Assembly (NCBI RefSeq): GCF_028607085.1
Contig: NZ_CP117411.1
Location: 248,001 to 312,000 of the forward strand
DNA length: 64,000 nucleotides
Direction of reading: 5' to 3'
DNA from: Sphingomonas naphthae
GTDB taxonomy: Bacteria > Pseudomonadota > Alphaproteobacteria > Sphingomonadales > Sphingomonadaceae
Position 1 is the first letter of the stretch. Each line of letters begins with the position of its first letter. A model generated the notes under the pieces. It did not search any database, had not been told where the DNA came from, and worked only from the letters and a program-made list of their open reading frames with translations. A program made the position numbers and the translations under genes. Of this stretch, positions 44,325-53,490 are shown piece after piece.

Positions 44325-45262
44325 CAGTACGAGGCTCCCGAGACGTCGTTGGTGAGGACGGCGGTCACCGCCGCGCCGGAAGCACCGGATGCCTGCCAGC
44401 TGAACTCGACCATGATCCCGTTCGGGCCTGGAATCGGCTTCTTGGGCTTGGGCAGGAACACACGTTGCACGTTGAAGGAGAGGCTGTGCGCGCCGATGGC
44501 CCACCCGAACGACAGCGACACCGGCGTCCCGTTGGTGGCGGCGGTGAGCAGTGTCGTATCCTTGAAACGGACGCGGATCGTGCCCGTCATCCCGACCATG
44601 CCGGGGTCGCTGTCCTCGATTCGCCCGTCCGACTTGATCGTCTCGACCTTCTCGAGCGAGTTCGAATAGGCGAAGTCGGCGGACACCACCGACCCGAGGG
44701 CGGAGCCACCCTGGCTGACCTGCCCTACCGCCTGCGGGAAGCGCGCGACGACCTTGGTCGACGGCGTCCCCGCGACCGTGGCGCTGACTATATCGGTCTC
44801 GCCGATGCAGATCAGGCTGCACGTGGCGTTGAGTTGTCCCGAACGGGACATGCCGATGCGCATCTGATTGCCTCGCGCGCCCCGATTGACGCTGAAGGCA
44901 GGCACCTCGGGCGAGCCGATCTCGATTGACATCGAGGGAAGGGTGGTCGCGCCCGACGTGAAGGTGTGCACGTAGGGACCGCTGCCGCTGATCGTCGGCG
45001 AGCCGAAATAGAGCTTCAGCCAGTACCAGAAGTTGCGGGCATCCACCGGAACGACGATGTCGCCATCGTTGGTTGCCACGTCCGGCGTCGGATCCTGCAT
45101 CTCACGGCCCTGGCCGAGAAGATCGCTTTCGATCAACGGACGCTCTTCGCCGAGCGTGTGGCTGACGAACGGGATGCTGAAGAAGCCGGAACCCGGCACG
45201 GTGCCGGGCGTCGTCTCGAACGCGCCGGCCGCTTTCGCGTTGGCGCCACGGGCTCGTGCCAT
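44324..45262 (-). CDS. Major tail tube protein
   Basis: 312 residues (start MARARGANAKAAGAFETTPG). Beta-rich with GGSALGSVVSADFAYSNSLE and TIRVRFKDTTLLTAATNGTP, as in the Phage_tube_2 type tail-tube family. It polymerises around the tape measure. ATG 45262 follows AGGAG. Its stop overlaps the chaperone start, which links their expression. Confidence 0.9.
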   Translation of the reverse strand: MARARGANAKAAGAFETTPGTVPGSGFFSIPFVSHTLGEERPLIESDLLGQGREMQDPTPDVATNDGDIVVPVDARNFWYWLKLYFGSPTISGSGPYVHTFTSGATTLPSMSIEIGSPEVPAFSVNRGARGNQMRIGMSRSGQLNATCSLICIGETDIVSATVAGTPSTKVVARFPQAVGQVSQGGSALGSVVSADFAYSNSLEKVETIKSDGRIEDSDPGMVGMTGTIRVRFKDTTLLTAATNGTPVSLSFGWAIGAHSLSFNVQRVFLPKPKKPIPGPNGIMVEFSWQASGASGAAVTAVLTNDVSGASY

Positions 45263-45271
45263 GTGGGTCTC

Positions 45272-45718
45272 CTAGAGTGGGTCGGTGGTCGAATAGATGG
45301 CGGTGAGCACCGCCTGGGCCTGCCGCGCGGACGATGCGCCGAGCGTGAAGATGTCGCCGATGGGCGGCGCATAGGCGTCGAGATGATCGACAAGGCCGCC
45401 GAGCGTGCGGTTGGCCTTGATCGCCGCCGCGATGTCGCTGAGCATGTCCGCAACGATCATCGCCGCGCTGTCGCCGCTGGAACTGTGCGGCGCCGTAATC
45501 GTCACCGGGAAGGCGTGCTCGTAATTGTAGGTGAGAGGCGAGAGGTCAATTTCGGGGTCGCCGGGGTCGCCATATTCGATCTCGACCCGGCCGCCGGGCG
45601 CCAGCCGCTCCGGCGCGACCCGATCACCATCCGCCTCGATCACATCCACATCGGAGGAGGGCAGGGCGGTACGTATCATCAGTCGAAGAGCGGCAAGGAT
45701 GTCGAGCTGGCGGCTCAT
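45272..45718 (-). CDS. Tail terminator-like protein (lambda U position)
   Basis: 148 residues (start MSRQLDILAALRLMIRTALP). Alpha/beta pattern with VEIEYGDPGDPEIDLSPLTY and DHLDAYAPPIGDIFTLGASS, seen in proteins that cap the tail tube in this order of genes. ATG 45718 overlaps the upstream stop (TGATG). Family name not certain. Confidence 0.7.
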   Translation of the reverse strand: MSRQLDILAALRLMIRTALPSSDVDVIEADGDRVAPERLAPGGRVEIEYGDPGDPEIDLSPLTYNYEHAFPVTITAPHSSSGDSAAMIVADMLSDIAAAIKANRTLGGLVDHLDAYAPPIGDIFTLGASSARQAQAVLTAIYSTTDPL

Positions 45719-46422
45719 CAGCGGCTCCATTCGGCATCAAGAAGCTGGGGTAGGGACGCGGCCGCGCGATCAAGCGCCCCTTGCAGATCAAGTTTCTTCG
45801 GCACCTTCACCGAGGCAACGAGGGTGAACATGACGACCGACTGCGGCTGCTTGGTCGGCGACTTCGACCGGCCCTTGCCCGCTAGGGCCGCAGCGGATGC
45901 CCGGCGGAAGCTATTGGTGCGGTCGCGCTTCACGAGCCCGTCCATCACGAGATAACCGACGGCACGCCCTCTGATCTGCGATCCCTGCGCGCTAGCGCGC
46001 CAGATCGGGCGAAGGCGTTGGCCGTAGCGCGCCTCTACCTCGATCGGCGTCATGGCCCGCGCCTGCCGATCCTGGCCGCCGCTCCGCTTGCGCGGCGCAT
46101 CTTCGGTGGGGATCGCCAGCAACCGCCGGCCCGCCCTCGCGACGATCGTCACGCCACGCGCGTAAGCGTCGATGATCGACGGGGCTTTGCTGAACACATA
46201 TGCCGCCGGGCTCATCGTCGGTCGATTGGTCGGATAGACCTTGCCCTGCCACGTCTTGGCGAAACGCTCACTGAAGCCGGCGGCCAGAACTTGGTCGCGC
46301 AATTCCTCTTTCAGCCCAGCTTCCGCCTGCTGCATGGCCTTCATCGCGGCCATGCGGGCGCGGATTGATGTCTTCTCGATCGCTTCGGCGAAACCGGTCG
46401 CCGTGGCGCTGGCCCGGATCAT
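45718..46422 (-). CDS. DUF6441-like tail completion protein
   Basis: 234 basic residues. The sequence AMTPIEVEARYGQRLRPIWR and MSPAAYVFSKAPSIIDAYAR resembles DUF6441 proteins, found between head-tail joining and tail-tube genes in many alphaproteobacterial phages. It probably completes the tail end that meets the head (lambda Z position). The ATGA overlap with the upstream gene supports the start. Confidence 0.72.
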   Translation of the reverse strand: MIRASATATGFAEAIEKTSIRARMAAMKAMQQAEAGLKEELRDQVLAAGFSERFAKTWQGKVYPTNRPTMSPAAYVFSKAPSIIDAYARGVTIVARAGRRLLAIPTEDAPRKRSGGQDRQARAMTPIEVEARYGQRLRPIWRASAQGSQIRGRAVGYLVMDGLVKRDRTNSFRRASAAALAGKGRSKSPTKQPQSVVMFTLVASVKVPKKLDLQGALDRAAASLPQLLDAEWSR

Positions 46423-46718
46423 GCCGCTTCGAGAGCGCAGTTCCAGGCCACACCCTCAACGTCGAGGGTGGGGTCGCCTTGGATGACATAGTCGACGCCG
46501 GCGATGGTGATCCCGTCTCCGCGCTGCGGGTTGGCTACCGACGCCCGAAGGACCTGCAGGCCGTTGCCCGCCAGAACGATGTTGCCGATGACCTCGTCGG
46601 ACTGGTCGCGGATCACGCGGATCGCGACCGGCGCACCGCCTGCGGGGGTGAATACCGCCGCCACAGCAAGCGGGCTCGCAAAGAGAGCTGCTGCTGCCGT
46701 GGCGAACGGGTCGGTCAT
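46419..46718 (-). CDS. Head-tail joining protein (lambda FII-like)
   Basis: 99 residues (start MTDPFATAAAALFASPLAVA). The C-terminal GDGITIAGVDYVIQGDPTLD is typical of small head-tail connector proteins of the gpFII type, which form the ring that receives the tail. Two bases separate it from the decoration gene. Confidence 0.75.
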   Translation of the reverse strand: MTDPFATAAAALFASPLAVAAVFTPAGGAPVAIRVIRDQSDEVIGNIVLAGNGLQVLRASVANPQRGDGITIAGVDYVIQGDPTLDVEGVAWNCALEAA

Positions 46719-46720
46719 AA

Positions 46721-47047
46721 CTAGGCGACGACGCCGAGCTTGACACGGGCAGTCGCGTCACCGGAGGCGGCGGCCTGCGTGGCGACACCGATCAGGGTAT
46801 TGCCGCTGGCCGTGGTGGTGACGACGAAGTTGGTGTTGTCCCAATAAAGCTTGGCGCCTTGGGTCACCGCACCGGCCGCCTTCGGCAGATCGAACACGCC
46901 ACGCGTGACGCCGGCCAGCGCCGCGCCACTGACAGCGTCCACCGACGCGACTGCGAAGATGGAGCCGACGAGGAAGGCCGCGCCAGAGGTGAGGTTGCGC
47001 GGGGCGACGAGATCGAGATTATCGCCCTGCTGAACGAAATTCTTCAT
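46721..47047 (-). CDS. DUF2190 capsid decoration protein
   Basis: 108 residues (start MKNFVQQGDNLDLVAPRNLT). The strand pattern GAAFLVGSIFAVASVDAVSG and ITQGAKLYWD-like VTQGAKLYWDNTNFVVTT identifies DUF2190, whose members decorate capsids beside the major capsid gene. ATG 47047. It should stabilise the expanded head. Confidence 0.9.
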   Translation of the reverse strand: MKNFVQQGDNLDLVAPRNLTSGAAFLVGSIFAVASVDAVSGAALAGVTRGVFDLPKAAGAVTQGAKLYWDNTNFVVTTTASGNTLIGVATQAAASGDATARVKLGVVA

Positions 47048-47050
47048 GGC

Positions 47051-47218
47051 TTACGCCTCCTTGCCGGCCGCAGCCGGCTTCTTCGTGGTGTCCTTCTCGA
47101 GCGACCCGCTTTCTTCGAGGCGCTTGGCCTCGGCGTCGGAGACGGTCAGCGGGTTCTCGACCGGATAGCGCAGGACATCGGCGATGATCGCCGGCCTGCA
47201 GAGGTTCACTTCCTTCAT
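47051..47218 (-). CDS. Small charged protein between capsid and decoration genes, 55 residues
   Basis: MKEVNLCRPAIIADVLRYPV, then a charged tail with VSDAEAKRLEESGSLEKDTT, ending AAAGKEA. It starts 23 bases after the capsid stop with GGAG-like sequence close by and ends three bases before the decoration gene. Possibly a lambda FI-like packaging accessory, judged from position and charge only. Confidence 0.65.
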   Translation of the reverse strand: MKEVNLCRPAIIADVLRYPVENPLTVSDAEAKRLEESGSLEKDTTKKPAAAGKEA

Positions 47219-47241
47219 GGATATGCTCCTTGCGTCGCGGC

Positions 47242-49200
47242 TCAGTTGCCGGGGTTCTTGTAGGCGCCGCGCCAGTCGATGGCCTTGCCGCCGAAATCAT
47301 GGCGGCCCTTCCATTCGGTGCCGTCGACATCGAAGCCGGTGCGGGTGTCGAGGAAGACCTCCTCGCAGCCCGCCAGGAGCAGGGCGAGCAGGGTGGGGAT
47401 CGCTGCCGGATCGGCGATGAGATACCAACTGTTGTCCGTGATGCGCGGATCGACGATGATCTGCATCCGGCCCGCGAAGGGATTCACGCCGCTGTTCGTA
47501 TTCGGCACGATCTGCGCCATGAACTGCTCGGCCTCGGTCTGCTTGGCGGGGCCGACCACGAGGAACTTGGGGTAATTGCCGCCGATGTAGCGGCCACCCT
47601 CGCCCTTCTGCGTCATCATCGCCTGCCGGCCGAGCGCGAGGCTCGCCACCGTGATCGGCTGCCCGCTGGCGGCCAAATTGCCGTGCGCCGTCGAGAACAA
47701 CGGATTGCCATCATAGGTGTTCGGGTTGCCGTTGAGCAGCGCGTAGATGGTGTCCGATTCCAGGTCGGCGGCGAGGCGACCCATCTCGGCCGGGACTTCG
47801 GCGAAGATACCCGCATCATCATTGATGATCGCCTGGCGCGTGATCGCGAAGATACCTCCGTAGGTGCCCAGCTTGAAGCTGTCGCCGGTATCGCGCGCGG
47901 TCAGGCGCTTGAACTCGGCGTTTTCCAGCACCGCCAGGAATGGCGAGAGGGCGGACAGGCTGACGAGCGTCGCGGGCTTGAAGTCGGGCAGCGTCTTGCG
48001 GCGCACCAGCGGCCAGAACGTCTGCTCGGCGGCGACATAGCCATCGCGCATCGACTTGTTCGCCGTGTTGGCGAGCGCCGTGCCAAAATCGCTGGTGGTG
48101 TGCGCGCCGTAGCGGGTGCCGGTCGCTTCGACGAAGAGATCGACACCGCGCAGGCCGACGCTGCTGCGACCTTGGGCTTCCAGAGCGAACCGGGCCATCT
48201 CGGAGAGGCGCATACCTCGGAAGTGTCGGGCCTCTTCCGGCGTCTCCGACGGACGCTTGCCGTGCGAGAGGATCGCCTGCTCGATCGCCGAACGGAACTT
48301 CTCGCCCGAAGCGACCGGGTTGCCGACCTTCACGCGCGTGTCGTTGTTGTCGATCGGCTTCGGGGCGGCGGTGCGCTTGGCATATTCCTCGGTCACCGCC
48401 TCGAGCAGCGACACTTCGGTGAAGGGCGTTGCGGCGTGGCGCTTGACGAGATCGAGGGCAAAGTCGGCGCCGAGCTTGTCGGCGCGGGCGATGATCGTGT
48501 CAGTGCTGACTGCGCGGACTGCCGGCGTCGGATCGGCGACGGGCGCAGGCGCGGGAGCCGGAGCGGGTTCGGCCGCCGGCTCGATCACGGGATCGGGCAT
48601 GGTTTCTTTCTCCTGGGGGGCGGCGGCGCCGCGGATGATGCAGGGGTGCGTGCCGCCCTGTTCGGCGCTCCGGGCGCGCACCTGCGCGCCGGCATCGAAG
48701 GGCACGGTCACCATCGAGAGCTCTACGGGCTCCCAATCGGTGGCGAGGAGGTGCGGATAAGCGCCCTCCGTCTCCGTGCGAAGGTAGGTGAAGACGTTAT
48801 ATCCGACGCTCACAAAACGAATGTGGCCGTCGATGATCTTCTGAACGGTGTCGGCGACGTCGGGCGTTGTGGCGAGCCGCACGCGACACACGCCCTGCGC
48901 GCCGTTGACGCTGGCCGACGCCGGGAGGACGGATCCGAGAACGCTCCGCAGCGTGTACTGCTCGTGGCTATCAAGGAGACAGATGCCGGCGTTCATCCGG
49001 TCCAGGCGCACCGCCTGCGGCTCAACGCTCAGCTCCTCGACATAGAAAGTGCCGTCCATCCAGTCGAAGCGCGTGCCCGCCGCGCCGGTCGTCCAGCAGA
49101 CTTCAATCGAATTGTCCTCAGCCCGGTATGAAGAGGGCCGCACTTCGGCGGCCCGCAACATCATTGGCGCGGGGGATGCCCGCTCTTGGAAGTCAGGCAT
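47242..49200 (-). CDS. Prohead protease/major capsid protein fusion
   Basis: 652 residues. Residues 1 to about 180 are an HK97/herpes-type assembly protease: FYVEELSVEPQAVRLDRMNA, the catalytic histidine in CLLDSHEQYTLRSVLGSV near residue 75 and the serine in RFVSVGYNV near 125. A Pro/Ala-rich linker (EPAAEPAPAPAPAPVADP) leads to the capsid domain (AATPFTEVSLLEAVTEEYAK, ending GGKAIDWRGAYKNPGN). Cis-cleavage should free the shell protein. ATG 49200 is preferred over 49209 for its AAGGA at eight bases. It overlaps the portal gene end. Confidence 0.92.
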   Translation of the reverse strand: MPDFQERASPAPMMLRAAEVRPSSYRAEDNSIEVCWTTGAAGTRFDWMDGTFYVEELSVEPQAVRLDRMNAGICLLDSHEQYTLRSVLGSVLPASASVNGAQGVCRVRLATTPDVADTVQKIIDGHIRFVSVGYNVFTYLRTETEGAYPHLLATDWEPVELSMVTVPFDAGAQVRARSAEQGGTHPCIIRGAAAPQEKETMPDPVIEPAAEPAPAPAPAPVADPTPAVRAVSTDTIIARADKLGADFALDLVKRHAATPFTEVSLLEAVTEEYAKRTAAPKPIDNNDTRVKVGNPVASGEKFRSAIEQAILSHGKRPSETPEEARHFRGMRLSEMARFALEAQGRSSVGLRGVDLFVEATGTRYGAHTTSDFGTALANTANKSMRDGYVAAEQTFWPLVRRKTLPDFKPATLVSLSALSPFLAVLENAEFKRLTARDTGDSFKLGTYGGIFAITRQAIINDDAGIFAEVPAEMGRLAADLESDTIYALLNGNPNTYDGNPLFSTAHGNLAASGQPITVASLALGRQAMMTQKGEGGRYIGGNYPKFLVVGPAKQTEAEQFMAQIVPNTNSGVNPFAGRMQIIVDPRITDNSWYLIADPAAIPTLLALLLAGCEEVFLDTRTGFDVDGTEWKGRHDFGGKAIDWRGAYKNPGN

Positions 49201-50629
49201 CTTCGTCATCCTTTCGCACCGGCGCATCGGCTGCCGGAGCACCGGGCTGGGCCGGCTCGGGTAGGCCGCGCGCCTCATCTGCCTTGCGGTCAGCGGCAAT
49301 CTCGTCCTGCAGTTCGTCGTAACCATAGCCCGCGGCGGTCACGATCTTGCGGCGGCTGTTCGTGCGGTTCGCAATCTCGGCCGCGTCGGCGTTCGCCTCC
49401 TTGAGCCGGTCGATCGATTCGAAAGGCGGGGGCGTCCACTCGATGGTTGCCCGCGCAATCCCGGGACCTCGCCCCGTCATATCGTGCGCCTCGCACCACC
49501 AGGACCAGATCACGTCCAGACAGCGAGGGATGAGGTGCAGATACTGCAGCCGGCCGACGAACCGCTTCTTGTTGAGCGCGCCAGCCTTGAAGCTGCTGAA
49601 ATTCACGTTTGAGAGGTCGCCGGTCGCGTCCTCATAGGTCGTGCCGGCGCTACCAGCGGCCACGCGCAGGCCGCCCCACTTCATGAATTCGCCCATGCCG
49701 CCAAGCGCCTTGGGCTCTCCGAAAGCAATCGTCTCGCCGGGCCGAAGGCGGGTTAGCATCCCGGGCGCCAGGCTCTCTGTGTCGAAGTCTCCATCGGCGC
49801 CACGCTGCACGGCGCCGACATCGCCATCATCACCCTCGGCCGGCGTGATGAAGCCCGCGAAGCAAGCCTCGATGCGCTTTCGCATCGTCTCGGCCTCGAG
49901 ATAACCGTCGATCTCCTCGATGGGATCAAGGATTGCCTCGAAGAAGCTACGGCCCCGCCGGCGGCCCGGCTCATCTCGGCGAAAAAGGTGAATGACGTGC
50001 TCTGCCGGGATCCGCTGCGTACCACCGAAATTGCCGGCCTCCCGGCTCGTGCGGAAATGGTACGCTACCGGGCGATGATGGCTGTCGTACTCCACGCCGT
50101 CACGGACGCGCCCGCCGAGGAAGCCCGCGCCCAAAGTGGTGTCGAGCATATCGGCATCGTTGACCTGAAGGCGCAGAGGGTTGCCGGGCGCCTTCTTGTC
50201 GATCAGGCGTATGATGAACACCTCGCCGTCGACGAGCAGCGTGCGGGCGATCAACTCTTGCAGGCCGTAGAGATCCAGGACCTCGTCGTGATCGCAAACG
50301 GCGATCCATGCCTTCCAATCAGCGACGATCCGCTTGTTCGCCTTCGGGATGCCCGTGATCCCCCAGCCGATTAGGTCATTCAGCAGCGACGACAGCATCT
50401 TCACCCCGAATGGGTTCGACACCATCAGATCGCGAATCCGCGCGCGGTCATCGCGGGAGTGGGGCTTGTCTTTGCTCCGCTCAAGCCGCCGCGCGGCGGG
50501 ATCGTTTCGCGACCAGCTATCGACATACCGCTGCTGCGCCACCGCAAGGGCGCGGTCGGCATGTGCGCGCGCCCGCCGGGCGGCGGCCTGGGGGGCCACC
50601 GCCGCGAAGGCTTCACCCATCCAGCCCAT
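49193..50629 (-). CDS. Portal protein (lambda gpB family)
   Basis: 478 residues. WSRNDPAARRLERSKDKPHS, RDLMVSNPFGVKMLSSLLND and the TLLVDGEVFIIRLIDKKAPG segment match lambda-type portals; PAEHVIHLFRRDEPGRRRGR is the conserved wing/stem region. It forms the twelve-subunit ring at the packaging vertex. ATG 50629 overlaps the gpW stop. C-terminal residues are acidic and overlap the protease start. Confidence 0.93.
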   Translation of the reverse strand: MGWMGEAFAAVAPQAAARRARAHADRALAVAQQRYVDSWSRNDPAARRLERSKDKPHSRDDRARIRDLMVSNPFGVKMLSSLLNDLIGWGITGIPKANKRIVADWKAWIAVCDHDEVLDLYGLQELIARTLLVDGEVFIIRLIDKKAPGNPLRLQVNDADMLDTTLGAGFLGGRVRDGVEYDSHHRPVAYHFRTSREAGNFGGTQRIPAEHVIHLFRRDEPGRRRGRSFFEAILDPIEEIDGYLEAETMRKRIEACFAGFITPAEGDDGDVGAVQRGADGDFDTESLAPGMLTRLRPGETIAFGEPKALGGMGEFMKWGGLRVAAGSAGTTYEDATGDLSNVNFSSFKAGALNKKRFVGRLQYLHLIPRCLDVIWSWWCEAHDMTGRGPGIARATIEWTPPPFESIDRLKEANADAAEIANRTNSRRKIVTAAGYGYDELQDEIAADRKADEARGLPEPAQPGAPAADAPVRKDDEDA

Positions 50630-50838
50630 CAGCGGCCGAACACTACGCGGGTGACACGTCGGCGGGGCGAAATCTGGCTTGCCGCCGCCGCGACCTCCGC
50701 CTTCATATCATTGCGCAAGGCCCGCATATCGGCGAGGCTTTGGTAGCGAATCTTGCGGCCGTCGGCGTAAGTGACCTCTTGGATGCCGCCAGTGATGGCA
50801 GAGCTCAAAGCATCGAGGTCGGCTTGATTGTAGGCCAT
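50629..50838 (-). CDS. gpW-like head-tail connector protein
   Basis: 69 residues (start MAYNQADLDALSSAITGGIQ), nearly the size of lambda gpW (68). The EVTYADGRKIRYQSLADMRA segment is the strand-helix part characteristic of the family. It plugs the filled head below the portal. One-base overlaps on both sides join terminase, this gene and the portal. Confidence 0.88.
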   Translation of the reverse strand: MAYNQADLDALSSAITGGIQEVTYADGRKIRYQSLADMRALRNDMKAEVAAAASQISPRRRVTRVVFGR

Positions 50839-52826
50839 CAGCGCCTCCTCTTCACCCAATCCGATCGGGGTGGGCTGATCCATTGCTTCTTGGCAGGCGG
50901 CGGCGGGGGCAGCGGGTCCGGCTCCAAGGCTTGCGGAGAGCTCGTCGCGGGCTCGGACGCCGGTCGGTCATATTCACCCTTGGCCAGCGCCCAACGACTG
51001 AGCGACCAGCGATCGGCGCCCAACGAGATCGCGACCGCCCGGGCATAGACCGCGTTGTCGAGCGCCTCGTTGCGGTCCCGCGTCTTGTGCCATTCCCGCC
51101 GGAAGCCGCCCTTGCGTTGCTTGATCAGCCGCAATTCCTCGGCGACAAGCTGTTTGATCCATTCGTCGCCGGTGCCGTCGGGCAGGAACACGTAGCCGTC
51201 GGGATACTCTTCCCCGTCGATCGGCTTCTCCAGCGCGAGCTGGCCGTACAGCTCCATCTTCAGCATCGACGTGCCGATGTTCCAGAGCCGCACGCCCCGC
51301 TTCATCTTGCGGCCGTTGACCGTGACATCCTGCCAGGATGGCTGGCCGATCGCCTGTTGCGCGGCGATGGCCTCGCGCCCCTTCACCGCCATGACGAAGC
51401 CGGGATGCCGGCGCGCCCAGCGGTAGACCTCCATGGTGTTTTCGCCATCGCCGGAATCGATGGCGACGCGGGTCAACCGCATGTTCCGGCCGTCCTCGGT
51501 TCGCCATTCGCGGCCGACCTCAGCGTCCAGCTTCTTCCACGTTCTTTCATCGGCGATCGGGCCGAAGACTTCGATCCGCTCTACAAACGCTCGCCGCCGA
51601 CCGGGGCCGAAGGCCCATATGTCGACGTCGATGCGGCCGCCGCCGCCGCGCTGCACGTCCGCTGCCGCAACCAGCAGCCCAGCCCATGCCGGCGGCGTGC
51701 CGAGCTTCATGGCCATCTCCCGACGGTCATATAGGCGCTGCCATTCCGGCGCTTCGCCGCTCTCCGCGAAAGCCTCGCCGAGCACCTGATTGACAAACGT
51801 CTTCAGGAGGTTCGGATCCTTCCGCACCTCGATGAACTCGCGGGCGATCTCCAACCAAGCTGCGCCGGGAAACTGGCTATAGGCGGCCCATATGTGAAAT
51901 GACCGATGGCGCGGGCCGGCATCGGGATTGTGCGCCCGCCACTCGCCATGTTCGTCCATCCACGGCTTATGCGATTCCTCGATCTCGCAGCCGTTTTCGC
52001 ATTGATACCAGGCCCGCGTCGGCCGCTCTCTCGGCCCCCACCGAATGCCCGCCGCCGATCCATCGCCGAACACCAAGATCTGCATGTGGCCGCAATGCGG
52101 GCAAGGGACGTAGCGATATTCCTGGCTGCCCTGCTCGAACAGAGCATCGATCCGGCTGAAGCCCTTGATCTTCGGCGTCGATCCGGCGGCGTTGAATGCG
52201 CGCGGCGAGGTCAGACTGCGCTTGAACGCCAGCCGGGCGGGGTCGCCCTCCTCTCGGGCCGACCACGGATAGCCATCGGGCTCCTCGAGCAGCACGTCGT
52301 CAGCGGTGACGCGGCGGAATTCCTTCGGGCTGTTAGCGCCCTTGATCTGGATCCAACCGCCTTTGTACCGCTTGGCCCGGATCTGGTTATCGCGGTGTCG
52401 CGCCTTGAACGTGGCGACCGCGCGCACCGCCGGCCATTGCAGCACCGGGTCAAGATCGTCCCGGCTATACTTCTCGGCGTCGTCGATTGTGGGCTGGTAG
52501 ATCAGCGACCGGGCCGGATCGACGCTGATCCGATAGCCCAGGAAGCACTGGACGATCGTCGAATAGCCGATGCGGCTGCTCTTCCTGACCGACACCTGAG
52601 GCGTGGCCGGGTCGGTGAAGGCGTCGGCAATCCCGTTCTGGAAGGGGAAGGGCCGGAACCGAGCGCCGTTATCGAGCCGTCCCTCCGCTGCCATCCATTC
52701 CGATAGCGGAACCCGCTTCTTCGGTTTGAAGGCAGCCCACCACTCCCTGACCGCAGAGGCGATAGCGACGCCGGCAACAGCGAATGTCCTACTCTTCTCC
52801 GTCTTCTCCGGGGGTGTCGTCGTCAT
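50838..52826 (-). CDS. Terminase large subunit (lambda GpA family)
   Basis: 662 residues. The N-terminal motor has the GpA-type ATPase loop VRKSSRIGYSTIVQCFLGYR, a DDVLLEEPDGYP Walker B-like segment and a four-cysteine zinc ribbon (CPHCGHM, then CENGCE). The C-terminal nuclease has AAADVQRGGGGRIDVDIWAF and VAIDSGDGENTMEVYRWARR with the acidic metal ligands. It cuts concatemers at cos and drives packaging. It overlaps the small subunit gene by 38 bases. Confidence 0.95.
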   Translation of the reverse strand: MTTTPPEKTEKSRTFAVAGVAIASAVREWWAAFKPKKRVPLSEWMAAEGRLDNGARFRPFPFQNGIADAFTDPATPQVSVRKSSRIGYSTIVQCFLGYRISVDPARSLIYQPTIDDAEKYSRDDLDPVLQWPAVRAVATFKARHRDNQIRAKRYKGGWIQIKGANSPKEFRRVTADDVLLEEPDGYPWSAREEGDPARLAFKRSLTSPRAFNAAGSTPKIKGFSRIDALFEQGSQEYRYVPCPHCGHMQILVFGDGSAAGIRWGPRERPTRAWYQCENGCEIEESHKPWMDEHGEWRAHNPDAGPRHRSFHIWAAYSQFPGAAWLEIAREFIEVRKDPNLLKTFVNQVLGEAFAESGEAPEWQRLYDRREMAMKLGTPPAWAGLLVAAADVQRGGGGRIDVDIWAFGPGRRRAFVERIEVFGPIADERTWKKLDAEVGREWRTEDGRNMRLTRVAIDSGDGENTMEVYRWARRHPGFVMAVKGREAIAAQQAIGQPSWQDVTVNGRKMKRGVRLWNIGTSMLKMELYGQLALEKPIDGEEYPDGYVFLPDGTGDEWIKQLVAEELRLIKQRKGGFRREWHKTRDRNEALDNAVYARAVAISLGADRWSLSRWALAKGEYDRPASEPATSSPQALEPDPLPPPPPAKKQWISPPRSDWVKRRR

Positions 52827-53253
52827 CCACGCCCCCGCCCATCGCCTCCTCGACCCGCGTCATGCTCAGTTCGTCGAGCGCATCGGTGACTGCGACCTCG
52901 ATCCGCTTGCGCAATTTCTCATCGCCCTTGGCCACCAGGCCGGGGATCTGCATCAGGCGGGATACGGCCATCGAGATCACGCCAACGACGGCCATCGTCA
53001 TGTCGGGCAGCGACGCCAGCTCCCGCCGGCGCTCTGCATTGTCCATCGCCTTCTCGTCGGCCTGCTCTTTCGCAAGCCGCGCTCGCTCCGCGCTCAGATC
53101 CAAATCGTCGCCGGCATCCCGTTCGAGCTTCTTCAGCCGGAACGTGACGTAGGCCTCGACATATTCCTCGGCGGTGGTGCCGGGGCGAGGAAGGTCTCCC
53201 GCCTGCATCCGGTCGCGAACCCAGCTGTCGGACATGCCGACCAGCCAAGCCAC
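52789..53253 (-). CDS. Terminase small subunit (lambda Nu1-like), start uncertain
   Basis: 154 residues from GTG 53253. The recognition HTH seems to begin before this start: in-frame upstream codons read LTRAEVAWLVGMSDSWVRDR and the frame is open back to a TAA near 53305, but no ATG, GTG or TTG lies there (CTG at 53268 is the only near-cognate). The rest matches Nu1: a helical middle (RLAKEQADEKAMDNAERRRE) and an acidic C-terminus that binds the large subunit. It marks cos for packaging. Confidence 0.78.
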   Translation of the reverse strand: MAWLVGMSDSWVRDRMQAGDLPRPGTTAEEYVEAYVTFRLKKLERDAGDDLDLSAERARLAKEQADEKAMDNAERRRELASLPDMTMAVVGVISMAVSRLMQIPGLVAKGDEKLRKRIEVAVTDALDELSMTRVEEAMGGGVDDDDTPGEDGEE

Positions 53254-53261
53254 TTCCGCTC

Positions 53262-53345
53262 TTGTCAGGGGGACAGTGTCTATATTGGAAACTGCCGCCT
53301 CCCATTATTTGGAAACGGCGGAAATCCGCCAAATCTATTCTGAAG
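53262..53345. other. Candidate terminase recognition region (cosB-like repeats)
   Basis: Beside the Nu1-like gene the minus strand reads GGCGGATTTCCGCCGTTTCC, then AAATAATGGGAGGCGGCA and GTTTCCAATATA. It has a perfect GGCGGA/TCCGCC hairpin, two direct GTTTCCAA copies 26 bases apart and flanking ATTTGG/CCAAAT. In lambda the Nu1 binding sites lie just upstream of Nu1. The 308-base gap 53254-53561 also holds a 29-codon frame and GC-rich sequence where the cut site might be; I cannot place it. Confidence 0.45.
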
Positions 53346-53490
53346 GCGGCGGCACCCTATGCAATCTCGCGCCTAGCCAGAAACTGCGCCTCTGACACCC
53401 GTATTGATCCAGATGCGCGGAAGGACCCGAAGGGGCGGGGCTGGCGCTCACCCGGCCCGTCCGTCATGAGGGTGGACCCGAGAACAGGAG

